DNA of 64,000 nt from assembly GCA_902767775.1 (NCBI GenBank), contig CACXIP010000011.1:62001-126000 (forward strand), written 5' to 3'. Below the pieces are notes generated by a model, which saw only the letters and a list, made by a program, of their open reading frames with translations, was not told where the DNA came from and did not search any database. The position numbers were made by a program, and so were the translations under genes. This stretch comes from an uncultured Prevotellaceae bacterium. GTDB taxonomy: Bacteria; Bacteroidota; Bacteroidia; Bacteroidales; Bacteroidaceae. This document shows positions 1-7,986 of the stretch, piece after piece. Position 1 is the first letter of the stretch. Every line of letters begins with the position of its first letter.

Positions 1-727
1 TCTTGCCGCGCTCGGTATATTGCCAGATGTTGTGCTTGCCCTGGCCGTGGAGCACAGGTTCCGAACTGCTGTAGCGTGCCATGAAGATAAAATACTTGTT
101 GAATTCGGGAGCCAATTTCTCGTTGTAGAAACGGTATTGGCTGTAGAGCAGGGGATAGCATCCGTATTCGGCCTTCATCAGTTCCATAAACTCGCCGAGG
201 CTCTTCTGCAATTCGCTGCGTGTGGCTCTCTTGCAGCCCGACTCCTCCACATCCACCATTGGGATGAGGTCCTGCTCGCTGCGGTTGAGGTGGCTGCGGA
301 AATTCTCAAACTGGTCGCGGGCGGAACGGCGGCTGGTGAAAAAATGGTAACTGCCAACCTTCAGACCCGCCTTCCGCGCTCCGGTGATGTTCTCACGGTA
401 GCGCCTGTCGAGCATCGTGCGCCCCTCTGTCGCCTTGATATACACAAATTGTATGTTCTTGTCCTTGGCCACCTCTTCCCAGTCGATTTTCCCCTGATGC
501 TTCGACACGTCGATGCCGTCGTAGCCTTTGCTTTCTGGAATAATCTCATCGACATGGGTCCACGACTTGAAAGCACGCCAGGTGGAGGGACTGAGGTAAC
601 TCCACAGCACCATGAAGAAGATGATGGACACCACGCAACTGATGATACGGCGGATGGTCCACCGTGACTTGCGCTGGCTTTTTTTCTTACGTCTGGGGCG
701 TTTCCCTGTAGTGTCTTTCTTGGCCAT
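1..727 (-). CDS. GH25 family muramidase (lysozyme), C-terminus cut by window edge
   Basis: Reads leftward off the window, so only about 242 N-terminal residues are visible and no stop is present. The protein starts with a very basic stretch (residues 8-28), then one membrane segment (about 28-46), then a periplasmic GH25 domain. Visible family motifs are GIDVSKHQG (71-79, with the active-site Asp73), FVYIKATEG (94-102) and a later PMVDVEE motif carrying the acidic catalytic pair. GH25 enzymes cleave the beta-1,4 bond between MurNAc and GlcNAc in peptidoglycan. The basic tail plus membrane anchor suggests an inner-membrane-tethered periplasmic muramidase for wall remodelling. The start is the ATG three bases upstream of the end of the M50-like gene. 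The open frame on the opposite strand is only a shadow. Confidence 0.88.
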   Translation of the reverse strand, partial: MAKKDTTGKRPRRKKKSQRKSRWTIRRIISCVVSIIFFMVLWSYLSPSTWRAFKSWTHVDEIIPESKGYDGIDVSKHQGKIDWEEVAKDKNIQFVYIKATEGRTMLDRRYRENITGARKAGLKVGSYHFFTSRRSARDQFENFRSHLNRSEQDLIPMVDVEESGCKRATRSELQKSLGEFMELMKAEYGCYPLLYSQYRFYNEKLAPEFNKYFIFMARYSSSEPVLHGQGKHNIWQYTERGK

Positions 728-730
728 GAA

Positions 731-1411
731 TCAGAAGATTAATCCATAAAAGGCAACCAGCCCTTCCCATATGTTGCACACAGAATACCACAGGGCGGTG
801 AAGATGTTCTTGCTGCTCCAATACGACACCAGGATGGTGTTGATGTTGAAAAGCAGTGCGGTGAAGATATACAGATAGGAGAAGGGTAGGGGGAAACTCC
901 TGATGTCGGGCTGATAGTTGCCAGTCTGTGTCTTGAAGCAGATGGCATGAAACCCTATCGTCACACCGATGAAAATGTCGTATAGCCAAAATCCGTCGGC
1001 CTTGATGAGCGGACGGAAAAACAAAAAGAAATAGGTGAAGATGGGAAGGCAATAGGGAGCGAGTGTCACAAATACCCTGTTGTATGAGGAGCCGCTTGTA
1101 GACACCTCACCGCTTTGGTCGCCGGCGCGGAAAGAATGGATTTTTCTAAACAGCATCATGGATACGACAGTGTGGGTCAGCTCATGCGAGAAAACCTCCA
1201 ACCAGCTCAGGTTCTTGCGCAAAAGACCTCTGGCGAGCACATATATGACGATGCCTATGCCAGTCCATTGGTACATCTCCAGATTGCCAAGCATTGTCAT
1301 CGGGGGCGATGGGAAAAATATTGCTTGTACGATGATGACGCTCTCACGAATCATCAACAGAAGCAACACGACCAACAGGGGTATCCAGAGCCAATGAAAT
1401 AGTTTATACAT
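731..1411 (-). CDS. M50-like membrane metalloprotease (HExxH)
   Basis: A 226-aa polytopic membrane protein with hydrophobic segments near residues 8-34, 50-64, 110-130 and 150-215. The zinc-protease motif HELTH lies at residues 76-80, where H76, E77 and H80 fit the HExxH signature of intramembrane M50/site-2-like peptidases. A clear second zinc-ligand motif (NPDG-like) is not obvious, so the family assignment is approximate. The gene lies immediately upstream of the GH25 gene on the same strand with a 3-nt gap, so the two are probably co-transcribed. The substrate is unknown. Regulated proteolysis at the envelope is a possibility, not a demonstrated role. Confidence 0.6.
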   Translation of the reverse strand: MYKLFHWLWIPLLVVLLLLMIRESVIIVQAIFFPSPPMTMLGNLEMYQWTGIGIVIYVLARGLLRKNLSWLEVFSHELTHTVVSMMLFRKIHSFRAGDQSGEVSTSGSSYNRVFVTLAPYCLPIFTYFFLFFRPLIKADGFWLYDIFIGVTIGFHAICFKTQTGNYQPDIRSFPLPFSYLYIFTALLFNINTILVSYWSSKNIFTALWYSVCNIWEGLVAFYGLIF

Positions 1412-1488
1412 TCTTTCCTAAATCAAGTTTAGCGTTTCCAAATAGTTAAGTAGCTCAACTATTTTACCACTTCCGACTAAATACTAAT

Positions 1489-1521
1489 CGGCATCCGGCA
1501 AGGTCCTCCTGCCGGATGCCG
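1489..1521 (-). terminator. Inverted repeat, probable terminator of the upstream minus-strand operon
   Basis: A perfect 12-bp inverted repeat (CGGCATCCGGCA at 1489-1500 and its complement at 1510-1521) with a 9-nt loop. It begins 17 nt beyond the stop of the 1538-1930 gene in the direction of transcription. No strong U-tract follows on the minus strand, so a REP-like role is possible. Confidence 0.5.
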
Positions 1522-1537
1522 GGTGATGGATGCCGGA

Positions 1538-1930
1538 TTATTGAAGCTCGTGCATCTTCTGAGCGAACAACGTGCGTCCGCTGATGAGGATGTCGAGGAT
1601 GCGCTCCATGAAGTCCTCCACGTCAGGGGTGCTGTCGATGAACATCTCCACTGTGAGGATGGTGTTGGACTCTGTGATGAACACTTTCAGCGCCTTGCGG
1701 TTCATGTTCAACTCGTTGGCCACCTTCAGTGCGTTGGTACGCTCTTCCTCGCTGTCAATCGACCAGATGTTGGGCAGGATGATGTGCAGGAAATTGGTGT
1801 CGTTCTTGGGGTTGAGGATGTAGAAATTGCATGTTTGATACTTGAAGTGAAGGTCGCCGTCTTCATCGATGTTGTAGATGATGCCGACATTCTTGAACCA
1901 TTGTTCGTAAACTTCAAAAACGTTGTCCAT
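1538..1930 (-). CDS. YbjN-domain-like protein
   Basis: A 130-aa soluble protein without signal peptide or membrane segment. The order of beta-rich segments (VGIIYNIDEDGDLHFKYQ, an NFYILNPKND strand, then LKVANELNMNRKALKVFI) resembles the YbjN/T3SS-chaperone-like fold, in which an N-terminal strand pair is followed by a helix starting near 'NALKVANELN'. That assignment is by pattern only. The gene lies 31 nt downstream of the small acidic protein and is the last member of the kinase-AAA/sigma operon. YbjN-like proteins elsewhere modulate stress and motility programmes, but no specific role can be read here. Confidence 0.5.
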   Translation of the reverse strand: MDNVFEVYEQWFKNVGIIYNIDEDGDLHFKYQTCNFYILNPKNDTNFLHIILPNIWSIDSEEERTNALKVANELNMNRKALKVFITESNTILTVEMFIDSTPDVEDFMERILDILISGRTLFAQKMHELQ

Positions 1931-1961
1931 AGTGTTGAATTTTTTGATTGATGAATAAAAA

Positions 1962-2243
1962 TTATATCTCTGCGGCCATCAGGCCTACTATTCCTTTGTG
2001 TGGGTCACTTTCTATGGGTGATTCGGGAATGGGAGGAAGCGAGAAACGCTCGTCAAAATCCGGATAGTCTTCACGGATATTGTCACTCCAGTCCACCTTG
2101 GTGGAGTTGATTTCATTGATGATATCACCAAGTTGCTTGTCACTTTCCAAAACCTTGTTCATCAGCGACATCTCACCCTTGGGCAGTCTTCCTTCCATAT
2201 ATGCACCCAATACTTCTGCATAAAGACCCAGTCTGTCTTTCAT
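1962..2243 (-). CDS. Small acidic protein following a sigma factor
   Basis: A 93-aa hypothetical protein. Its start overlaps the stop of the sigma-factor gene by 4 nt (ATGA), so translation is probably coupled. The N-terminal half has amphipathic helices (residues 1-45). The second half is acidic and proline-rich (DYPDFDERFSLPPIPESP). There is no membrane segment, so it is not a classical anti-sigma factor of the transmembrane type. Its size, charge and coupling to the sigma gene make a cytoplasmic sigma partner possible, but this is inference from position. Confidence 0.6.
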   Translation of the reverse strand: MKDRLGLYAEVLGAYMEGRLPKGEMSLMNKVLESDKQLGDIINEINSTKVDWSDNIREDYPDFDERFSLPPIPESPIESDPHKGIVGLMAAEI

Positions 2244-2863
2244 ATCAGTCCCTCCTTCTTCAATACTTCCCGGAATTGCCGCTTGGCAAGCCGGTGCTTA
2301 TTATAATAATTGTTCATATTCATACTCAGCAGACCGGCAGTCTCCTCATTGGTACGCCCCTCCACATATCGGTAGATGATGAGCTGGCGGTAGCGTTCAT
2401 TGGTCATCATCCCCAATAGTTTGTTGAGGTCTCCTATCTCAAGACTGCTGAGGTCTATACCTATAGAGTCGGATAATTCGCTCAAACTATCACTGCCGTC
2501 GGTTTTTTCGTAAATCGGCATCCTTTTTTTCTTCTTGAAAACCTGATGGCAGTAGTTCTCTATGACGATTTTAAGCCAGTTGGTCAGCTTGCAGTTGAAA
2601 CCGAAACCCTCAAGTTTGGAGAGACCGGACCTGCTGCTTTTCATCATGATGTGTACATAGATTTCATTGATGAATTCTATGCAGTCGGTGCAGTCGGTCT
2701 CGTATTTGTCAAAGACCGACTTGAACAGCGGATAGCATTTCTCGTAGAGATATAGTTTGGTGACCTCGGCGTCTCTGGAAATGATGGCATCCACTATTTC
2801 CTTGTCGCTGAGTTGGCTGATGCTCTCTGGTGTGTTGCTGGATGATTTTGACTGTCGGCTCAT
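2240..2863 (-). CDS. Atypical sigma-70-like RNA polymerase sigma factor
   Basis: A 207-aa protein with an N-terminal region starting LSDKEIVDAIISRD, a region-2-like helical stretch, a middle segment with a KKKKR run, and a C-terminal region-4-like helix-turn-helix (RYVEGRTNEETAGLLSMN). The opening and general plan match the N-terminal part of the sigma-macro-like fusion at 38168-39247, so the two are probably paralogues of one unusual sigma family. It overlaps the kinase-AAA gene upstream (ATGA) and the small acidic gene downstream, which implies one coupled operon. The kinase may control it, which is inference. Confidence 0.72.
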   Translation of the reverse strand: MSRQSKSSSNTPESISQLSDKEIVDAIISRDAEVTKLYLYEKCYPLFKSVFDKYETDCTDCIEFINEIYVHIMMKSSRSGLSKLEGFGFNCKLTNWLKIVIENYCHQVFKKKKRMPIYEKTDGSDSLSELSDSIGIDLSSLEIGDLNKLLGMMTNERYRQLIIYRYVEGRTNEETAGLLSMNMNNYYNKHRLAKRQFREVLKKEGLI

Positions 2864-4707
2864 GATTTGTTGTCCTTGGCTAAGATGGCATTGAAACCTA
2901 CTGGGTTGGTCTTTGATGCCTCACCGATGAATTCCTTGTTCATGCGCTGGTATTCCTCAATCAATTTGGCATTCAGCGACGGACGTGTGTTGCGGATGCA
3001 GTTCATCACCGTGTCTTGACTGATTGGCTCGTCGCGAAGCGCTGAGATGAGTGCGGCGTCGTTGACGATATAAGCAATGTCGCTTCCCACATAATTCTCG
3101 GTCTTCTCCGACAGTTGCTCGGTGTCAATATCAGCGCAAGGACGCTCTGCCAGGTAGAGGTCGAACATTTTCTTTCGGGTGGTCTTGTCGGGAGCAGGGA
3201 CATACTCGATGATGTCGAGACGGCCTTTGCGGAGCACGGCAGAGTCGATGAGCTGAGGACGGTTGGTGGTGCCGATGACAAAGATGCCACGCTTGCCGCA
3301 CTCGTTCAACTGCGACAGGATTTCGTTCACTTCTCCGGCGGTGTTCTCCAATCCGCGGGTGCCGCGTCGGGGAGCGATGGCGTCAAACTCATCGAGGCAG
3401 ATGATGGCGGGGGCATTAGCCTCAGCCTTCTTGAACAGGTCGGCAATCATCGTCTGTGAACCATGGATATAGATGCTTCCAAGGTCGGATGCCTTCACCA
3501 TGCAGAACTTGAATCCCGACTCCTCGGCGAATTTGCTTGCAAAAAAGGTCTTGCCGCAACCCGGAGGACCATAGAGCAGCATGCCGTTTGGAGGAGTCAG
3601 TTTGTATTTCTCTGCTTTTTCCTTGTTCTTGAGCACAAAGAGCACGCGCTGCTGAAGGCGTGTCTTCAAGTCGTCCATGCCGGCAACATCGGCAAAGCCT
3701 TTGCCGCTTGCCACCTTGAACTCGCTGGTGGTGCTGACCTGACCGCGCTCATCCCTGCCACCACCGCCTTTGTCCTGGTTGTCACTTCTCTCTTCTCGTC
3801 GGCCACCGCTTTCAGACTTTTTCTCAGACCTCTCCACATTGCCCTCTTTGGCAAGCATCTCCATAAATAGGTCGGCTGAGTTGAGACGGTCCTCTTGCTT
3901 CGGCTGAAGGGCAAGTTTGAGAACGTCCTGCAACCATTTCGGCACATCGTCACGGCCTTTGAATGAGAGAGGGGTTTTCTTACGTGCCAGGTGTACCTTG
4001 CTGCGCACGGTTTTTGCGTCATCGCCTTCCTCTATGGGCAGAATTTCATTCTCCCATGGTGCCTTGCCATAGAGCATGGTGTAGAGCACAGCTGCTGTGG
4101 AGAAGATGTCGCTCTCTGGACCATAATGACCATAGAAGGTTTCTGATGCCCGATACCAAGGCGACAGGTCTTCTGTGAGGAATGTGATATTCTGCAAGGG
4201 ATGTTCTGCGAGGTGACCGAGGTCGATGAGTACGCCGTGCATCTCGGGTCGCTGTGAGGTGATGATGATGTTGCGCGGGGTGATGTCGCAATGCAGCAAA
4301 CCTGCTCCGTGGATGTGGATGAGCGCACCCAGCAGGTCGTATCCCAACTGCAGGGTATGTTGTACGGAGCAGCGTTCCTTTCCCCAGAGCAGGTTCGCCT
4401 CAAGCAGTTCGCCTTCAACAAATGGGGTGATGTAATAAGGATACTCGGTGCCATCGACAAGTTGCACCCCACTCTCCACATGAGTGATGACATTGGGATG
4501 GTTCAGTCGCTGGGAGAGGACAATCTCCCAAATCTGTCCTTCGCTGTTTTTCGCCATTGCTGGTACTTCTGCAGGAAAAAACAGCTTGAGGAAGAAGCGC
4601 TTTCCTTCGGGATTAGCTACAATGTAGGTTTCGTCATACATGCCTTTCTTGATGAAGGTCTGCACGGTGTATGAACCAAATGCTTGTTGTTCTGATAATA
4701 CGCTCAT
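2860..4707 (-). CDS. Ser/Thr protein kinase fused to AAA+ ATPase
   Basis: A 615-aa two-domain protein. Residues 10-285 are a eukaryotic-type kinase: K41 fits the ATP-binding lysine, H139-C-D141-I-T-P-R-N146 the catalytic loop, D162-L-G the DFG equivalent, and SPWYRASE the activation segment. The glycine loop is weak. A charged Gly/Arg/Ser-rich linker (about 295-335) leads to a classical AAA domain with GMDDL, Walker A GPPGCGKT (380-387), Walker B ICLDEFD (D439, E440), GTTNRP sensor 1 and an RKGRLD arginine-finger region. The AAA part resembles the CDC48/spastin class. No membrane segment is visible. The stop overlaps the start of the sigma-factor gene, which puts signalling, remodelling and transcription functions in one operon. 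Confidence 0.88.
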   Translation of the reverse strand: MSVLSEQQAFGSYTVQTFIKKGMYDETYIVANPEGKRFFLKLFFPAEVPAMAKNSEGQIWEIVLSQRLNHPNVITHVESGVQLVDGTEYPYYITPFVEGELLEANLLWGKERCSVQHTLQLGYDLLGALIHIHGAGLLHCDITPRNIIITSQRPEMHGVLIDLGHLAEHPLQNITFLTEDLSPWYRASETFYGHYGPESDIFSTAAVLYTMLYGKAPWENEILPIEEGDDAKTVRSKVHLARKKTPLSFKGRDDVPKWLQDVLKLALQPKQEDRLNSADLFMEMLAKEGNVERSEKKSESGGRREERSDNQDKGGGGRDERGQVSTTSEFKVASGKGFADVAGMDDLKTRLQQRVLFVLKNKEKAEKYKLTPPNGMLLYGPPGCGKTFFASKFAEESGFKFCMVKASDLGSIYIHGSQTMIADLFKKAEANAPAIICLDEFDAIAPRRGTRGLENTAGEVNEILSQLNECGKRGIFVIGTTNRPQLIDSAVLRKGRLDIIEYVPAPDKTTRKKMFDLYLAERPCADIDTEQLSEKTENYVGSDIAYIVNDAALISALRDEPISQDTVMNCIRNTRPSLNAKLIEEYQRMNKEFIGEASKTNPVGFNAILAKDNKS

Positions 4708-4753
4708 ATGTTACTATGTTATGTGTTTATTGTTGTCGGAATAGAAAGTTGGG

Positions 4754-5737
4754 CTACAACAGACAGTTGATGAAGCCCATGATGAACCCCAGTCCTGCTC
4801 CCAACCATACGATGGCACGGAGCTCCTTGTCCATCACCTCAAGGATAAGCCGCTCTGCCTCCGCCATGTCGAGTTCGTTGATGCGGTCCTCGATGATTTT
4901 GCTGATGTCGACGGCAGCGAGTATCCTCGGGAGCCGTTCCCTAATCATTTTTACATACAACTGCACCAGTGAGTCGCGTGCCTGTGCCAGTTCATGGTCC
5001 TTGCCAGCAAGCAGGTCACAGATTTTCCGCGACAGCAGTGCCTGACTCTCCTCCGTAATCAGGTTGCCCACAATCTCCCTCGAGTTGTTGTGCAGGATTT
5101 CGTTGATGTTGCCGGCGAGGGCGTGCTCCACAGGTTCTGCCAGACTGTTGATGAGCTGTGATGTGGCATCAGCACCTGATTGTCCGAAGATTTTTCTGAT
5201 GCCTTTGCCGATGAGGTCGCCGATGCCCTCACGACGGTTGCCGCCTGGCAGGCCGCTGCCGAAATGCTGCATCTTTGCCATCACATGAGCCACGGAGGCA
5301 TGGGCTATTTTGTCGCCCACATCGCTGTCGGCCAGTTTTTTGTAAATCAGTTCTGTCAGGTCATCGCTTCCTTTGCTGGCAGCCTCGTCAATCTCCTTCT
5401 CCGAAAGGTAATGGGAGAGAAAGACACGCAGAGTCTCGTCGTTCTTGCGCTGGGCGTCGATGAAATGGTCGATGCCGTTGCTCAGTTTCTCCAACAACTC
5501 ATCAGAGAGCAGGTTTTTCTCCATCACCTCCTCATTCATCAAATTGTCGCTGATGGAACCACCCACTGAAGCGGCGATGCGTCCCTTCTCTTTAGGGATG
5601 ATGCCGGGTGTGAATGGTATGCGGTGTCCGAAGAGGTATTTCGCCCGATGGGGGCGGAACAGCATCCGGATGGCGAGGGCGTTGGTGATATAGCCTATCA
5701 CGCTGCCTACTAAAGGGGCTATGATATACGGTGTCAT
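4754..5737 (-). CDS. DUF445 family membrane protein
   Basis: A 327-aa protein with the DUF445 signature at the N-terminus: a membrane segment in 'PLVGSVIGYITNALAIRMLF', followed by PHRAKYLFG and PFTPGIIPKEKGRIA. A second membrane segment lies at the extreme C-terminus (about 310-326), and the middle is a long helical, partly coiled region. The family is widespread and of unknown function (YheB/YjiN types). The gene lies 46 nt upstream of the kinase-AAA gene on the same strand and may share its transcript. The length is normal for the short form of the family. Confidence 0.82.
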   Translation of the reverse strand: MTPYIIAPLVGSVIGYITNALAIRMLFRPHRAKYLFGHRIPFTPGIIPKEKGRIAASVGGSISDNLMNEEVMEKNLLSDELLEKLSNGIDHFIDAQRKNDETLRVFLSHYLSEKEIDEAASKGSDDLTELIYKKLADSDVGDKIAHASVAHVMAKMQHFGSGLPGGNRREGIGDLIGKGIRKIFGQSGADATSQLINSLAEPVEHALAGNINEILHNNSREIVGNLITEESQALLSRKICDLLAGKDHELAQARDSLVQLYVKMIRERLPRILAAVDISKIIEDRINELDMAEAERLILEVMDKELRAIVWLGAGLGFIMGFINCLL

Positions 5738-5804
5738 TTCATCGTGCCTTCAGGCACTATTTTTCATGTACCTCTCTTCAATAGAGAGCTTTTCCAAGTG
5801 TTTT

Positions 5805-6118
5805 CTTTCAATAGCGGTTACAAAGATAGTGCAAGGCGAGCGAAAAGCAAAACAAAATACGAAGTTTTTTGTTTTCTTTTCCGAGCCGCCGCCTATCTTC
5901 GGGCGAATGCCCAAAGATACAAGTAAGCGAGCGAAAAACCAAAATTTTTTTGAGTTTTTCCGAGCCGCCGCCTGTCTTCGATGCGCAGCATCAAAGATAC
6001 GAATAAGCGAGTAAAAAAAAGCAAAGCTTGTTTGTTTTTTTCGAGCGAAAGTATCTTCGGCGCAGTCAAAGATACGAATAAGCGAGAAAAAAAGTAAAGT
6101 TTGTTTGTTTTTTATCTC
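5805..6118. repeat. Imperfect repeats with hairpins, no gene
   Basis: This gene-free spacer of about 380 bp (5738-6118) carries imperfect tandem units sharing 'AAAGATACGAATAAGCGAG', A-runs, T-runs and 'CCGAGCCGCCGCC'. Three units hold inverted repeats: 5894-5919 (TATCTT..AAGATA with GGGC/GCCC), 5974-6000 (GATGC/GCATC inside GTCTT..AAGATAC) and 6051-6075 (GTATCTT..AAGATAC). The region separates two minus-strand genes and may end transcription of the GNAT gene. I see no coding potential in it. Confidence 0.7.
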
Positions 6119-6622
6119 TTATTCTTCATCCTTCATCTTTTGATATGCCAATCGCTCGTCTCCGGAGAGCAGGTAGATGATGCCGCAGTATGTAAACCCA
6201 TATTTCATGATGACGTGCTGCATGATGGTGTTGTCGCGGTGGGTATCGATACGGATATTGCTGTCATGCATGAAGCAAAAGTCCATGATGTTGGAGAAGA
6301 TGCGATGCGCGCTCGGTAGACTTGCAATGCGGTGAACGACATGGTAGGGTGTCTCGTCATCTATCCACTGGCCTTCATATATTTTATCGTAGGTGGGTTC
6401 TGGTGATGGCAGAAATGCAAAATATCCCACTATTCCCCCATCCTCCACGATGACGAAACCGCCACTTTTTTCCATATCGGCAGTGATGACGGCTTCTGAA
6501 GGGTAGCCGTCACCCCATTGCGACATGTTGCCCGATTGCCTCATGATTTTCTTAGCGGCATCCATGACCAGCATGATGGCATCCATGTCTGTGGCAATTG
6601 CTTTTCTGATTGTCCTGCTCAT
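6119..6622 (-). CDS. GNAT family N-acetyltransferase
   Basis: A 167-aa single-domain GNAT protein. The start MSRTIRKAIATDMDAIMLVMDAA is the usual beta1-alpha1 of GNAT enzymes. A FVIVEDGGIVGYFAFL strand pair follows, then HRIASLPSAHRI and NIRIDTHRDNTIMQHVIMKYGFTYCGI, matching the acetyl-CoA-binding motifs A and B. The acceptor substrate cannot be predicted. Its ATG overlaps the stop of the DUF4298 gene by 4 nt, so the two are translationally coupled. Confidence 0.85.
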   Translation of the reverse strand: MSRTIRKAIATDMDAIMLVMDAAKKIMRQSGNMSQWGDGYPSEAVITADMEKSGGFVIVEDGGIVGYFAFLPSPEPTYDKIYEGQWIDDETPYHVVHRIASLPSAHRIFSNIMDFCFMHDSNIRIDTHRDNTIMQHVIMKYGFTYCGIIYLLSGDERLAYQKMKDEE

Positions 6623-6933
6623 GCCAAAGTCTTTTCTGCTGTCTCCTTGAGAAGGATTTGTAGCTCTTGACAGTCTGACAGCAAGTTCCAGATGCCATCC
6701 TCTGAGAGCACGCCGCGTTTTAATCCATCGGGCAACAGTCCCGCCTCGTCGTCCTCAAAATCTTGTCGCCATTCTTTGCTGGAATAATAATCATTGAGTG
6801 CTTTTATTGACTCTTGGGCAGCCACATACTTCTCAAGTGCTGCTGAAAGTCGTCTCACAGCAGAGGAGGCTTGCACAAACTTGCGCTCCATCTGGCGTAT
6901 TCTCGAAACCTGTTCTTTGTTCTCCTTATTCAT
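6619..6933 (-). CDS. DUF4298 domain-containing protein
   Basis: A 104-aa soluble helical protein matching the DUF4298 pattern: a long N-terminal amphipathic helix, 'ALNDYYSSKEWRQDFEDDEAG' and the diagnostic LKRGVLSEDGIW near the C-terminus. Function is unknown. In many genomes the domain is coupled to acetyltransferases, and here it overlaps the GNAT gene by 4 nt and precedes it in the operon. Confidence 0.8.
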   Translation of the reverse strand: MNKENKEQVSRIRQMERKFVQASSAVRRLSAALEKYVAAQESIKALNDYYSSKEWRQDFEDDEAGLLPDGLKRGVLSEDGIWNLLSDCQELQILLKETAEKTLA

Positions 6934-6958
6934 ATTCTTCTGTTAATGAATTACGAAA

Positions 6959-6990
6959 GCAAATTTAGGGATTATTTTTGTATTTCGCAA
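6959..6990 (-). promoter_or_regulatory. Promoter of the DUF4298-GNAT operon
   Basis: On the minus strand a TTG box (6990-6988) is followed after 20 nt by TAAATTTGC (6967-6959), the Bacteroidetes -33/-7 form. It lies 26 nt upstream of the ATG and is divergent from, and interleaved with, the AEC carrier promoter. Confidence 0.6.
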
Positions 6991-7007
6991 AAAATATCTA
7001 CTTTTGC
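6978..7007 (+). promoter_or_regulatory. Promoter of the AEC transporter
   Basis: TTG at 6978-6980, 18 nt, then TACTTTTGC at 6999-7007, matching the Bacteroidetes consensus. It interleaves with the opposite-facing promoter of the DUF4298 gene, so the two units may interfere with each other. Confidence 0.65.
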
Positions 7008-7049
7008 GGCCGAATTAGAGATTTTTGAAAATTGGAGAATATCAATATC

Positions 7050-7940
7050 ATGCTGATACTCCTTGCCATCGTCATCGTGGGTTACGTGGCGGGCAAGTTG
7101 GAGTATATGGGAGGAGACTTTGACCGCCGACTTTCCAACATCATCATCGACTTTACTTGTCCGGCGCTCATCCTGTCGTCGACAATGGGAGGAACGCTTC
7201 CCGACCGCCGACTCATCCTGCCGTTGCTGGGTATCAGTCTGCTAACCTACGTGTTGCTCACTGCCGTGGCTTTCGGTCTGCCGAGGTTCCTGACCAAAAA
7301 GAGTGAGGACCACGGACCTGTGGGGTTCGCGCTGATGTTCGGCAATGTCGGTTTCATTGGTTATCCTATCGTCGGAGCCATTTTCGGTCACCAGGCGATA
7401 TTCTATGCCGCCATCCTCAATGTGGTCAATACCCTCGCTGTCTTCACCATCGGTGTCATGCTGGTCAACGGCGGACAGCGGCGAATGCTTTTCCAACCCA
7501 AAATCCTTATCAGTTCGCCGATGGTTGCTGCCTATCTTGCCATCCTGATAGTGACCTTGGGCATTGACAACATCCCTGATGTCGTCAGCCAACCTATCAC
7601 GATGATTGGCAACATCACTGTTCCTGGTGCCTTGTTGATTATCGGTTCGTCGATGTCGAGGCTTTCCTGGCGCACAATGTTGGGTTCGCGCGTGGTGTAT
7701 GCCACAACCGCCTTCCGGCTGCTTATCCTTCCGCTCCTTTTGTATGTCATTTTCCGTGTCATCGGTTTCGACTCGCTGGTGGTCAACATCAATACCCTCA
7801 TCATCGCCATGCCAGTGGCAACCTATGGCACTATCCTATGTCTGAGATACGGACGCGACACCACCCTCATCACAGAAATCACATTCATCAGCACCCTGCT
7901 ATCCGTGCTGACCATCCCCATGGTGGCACAGTTGTTATAG
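7050..7940 (+). CDS. AEC family (auxin efflux carrier-like) transporter
   Basis: A polytopic inner-membrane protein of 296 aa with about ten hydrophobic segments. Family features include the N-terminal 'LAIVIVGYVAGKL', the FTCPALILSS segment, the MFGNVGFIGYPIVGAIFG motif of the first repeat and the related C-terminal half ending MPVATYGTILCLRYGRDT. AEC carriers export or exchange small organic acids. The substrate here is unknown. I prefer the ATG at 7050, preceded by GGAG at 7034-7037. A TTG at 7032 would add six residues but has no visible ribosome site and lies close to the predicted transcription start. Confidence 0.85.
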   Translation: MLILLAIVIVGYVAGKLEYMGGDFDRRLSNIIIDFTCPALILSSTMGGTLPDRRLILPLLGISLLTYVLLTAVAFGLPRFLTKKSEDHGPVGFALMFGNVGFIGYPIVGAIFGHQAIFYAAILNVVNTLAVFTIGVMLVNGGQRRMLFQPKILISSPMVAAYLAILIVTLGIDNIPDVVSQPITMIGNITVPGALLIIGSSMSRLSWRTMLGSRVVYATTAFRLLILPLLLYVIFRVIGFDSLVVNINTLIIAMPVATYGTILCLRYGRDTTLITEITFISTLLSVLTIPMVAQLL

Positions 7941-7948
7941 TCTTATGC

Positions 7949-7986
7949 ATCGGGATTCTTTAGAGGAAAAAGCGGCAAATCCCGAT
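7949..7986 (+). terminator. Inverted repeat just after the AEC gene
   Basis: ATCGGGATT (7949-7957) is the exact complement of AATCCCGAT (7978-7986), 8 nt past the stop codon. The long loop and lack of a T-tract make it a weak terminator candidate. Confidence 0.35.

Noticed and set aside
20..667. 215-aa open frame on the plus strand at the window edge
   Set aside because: It is the antisense shadow of the GH25 muramidase gene, whose motifs are clear on the minus strand.
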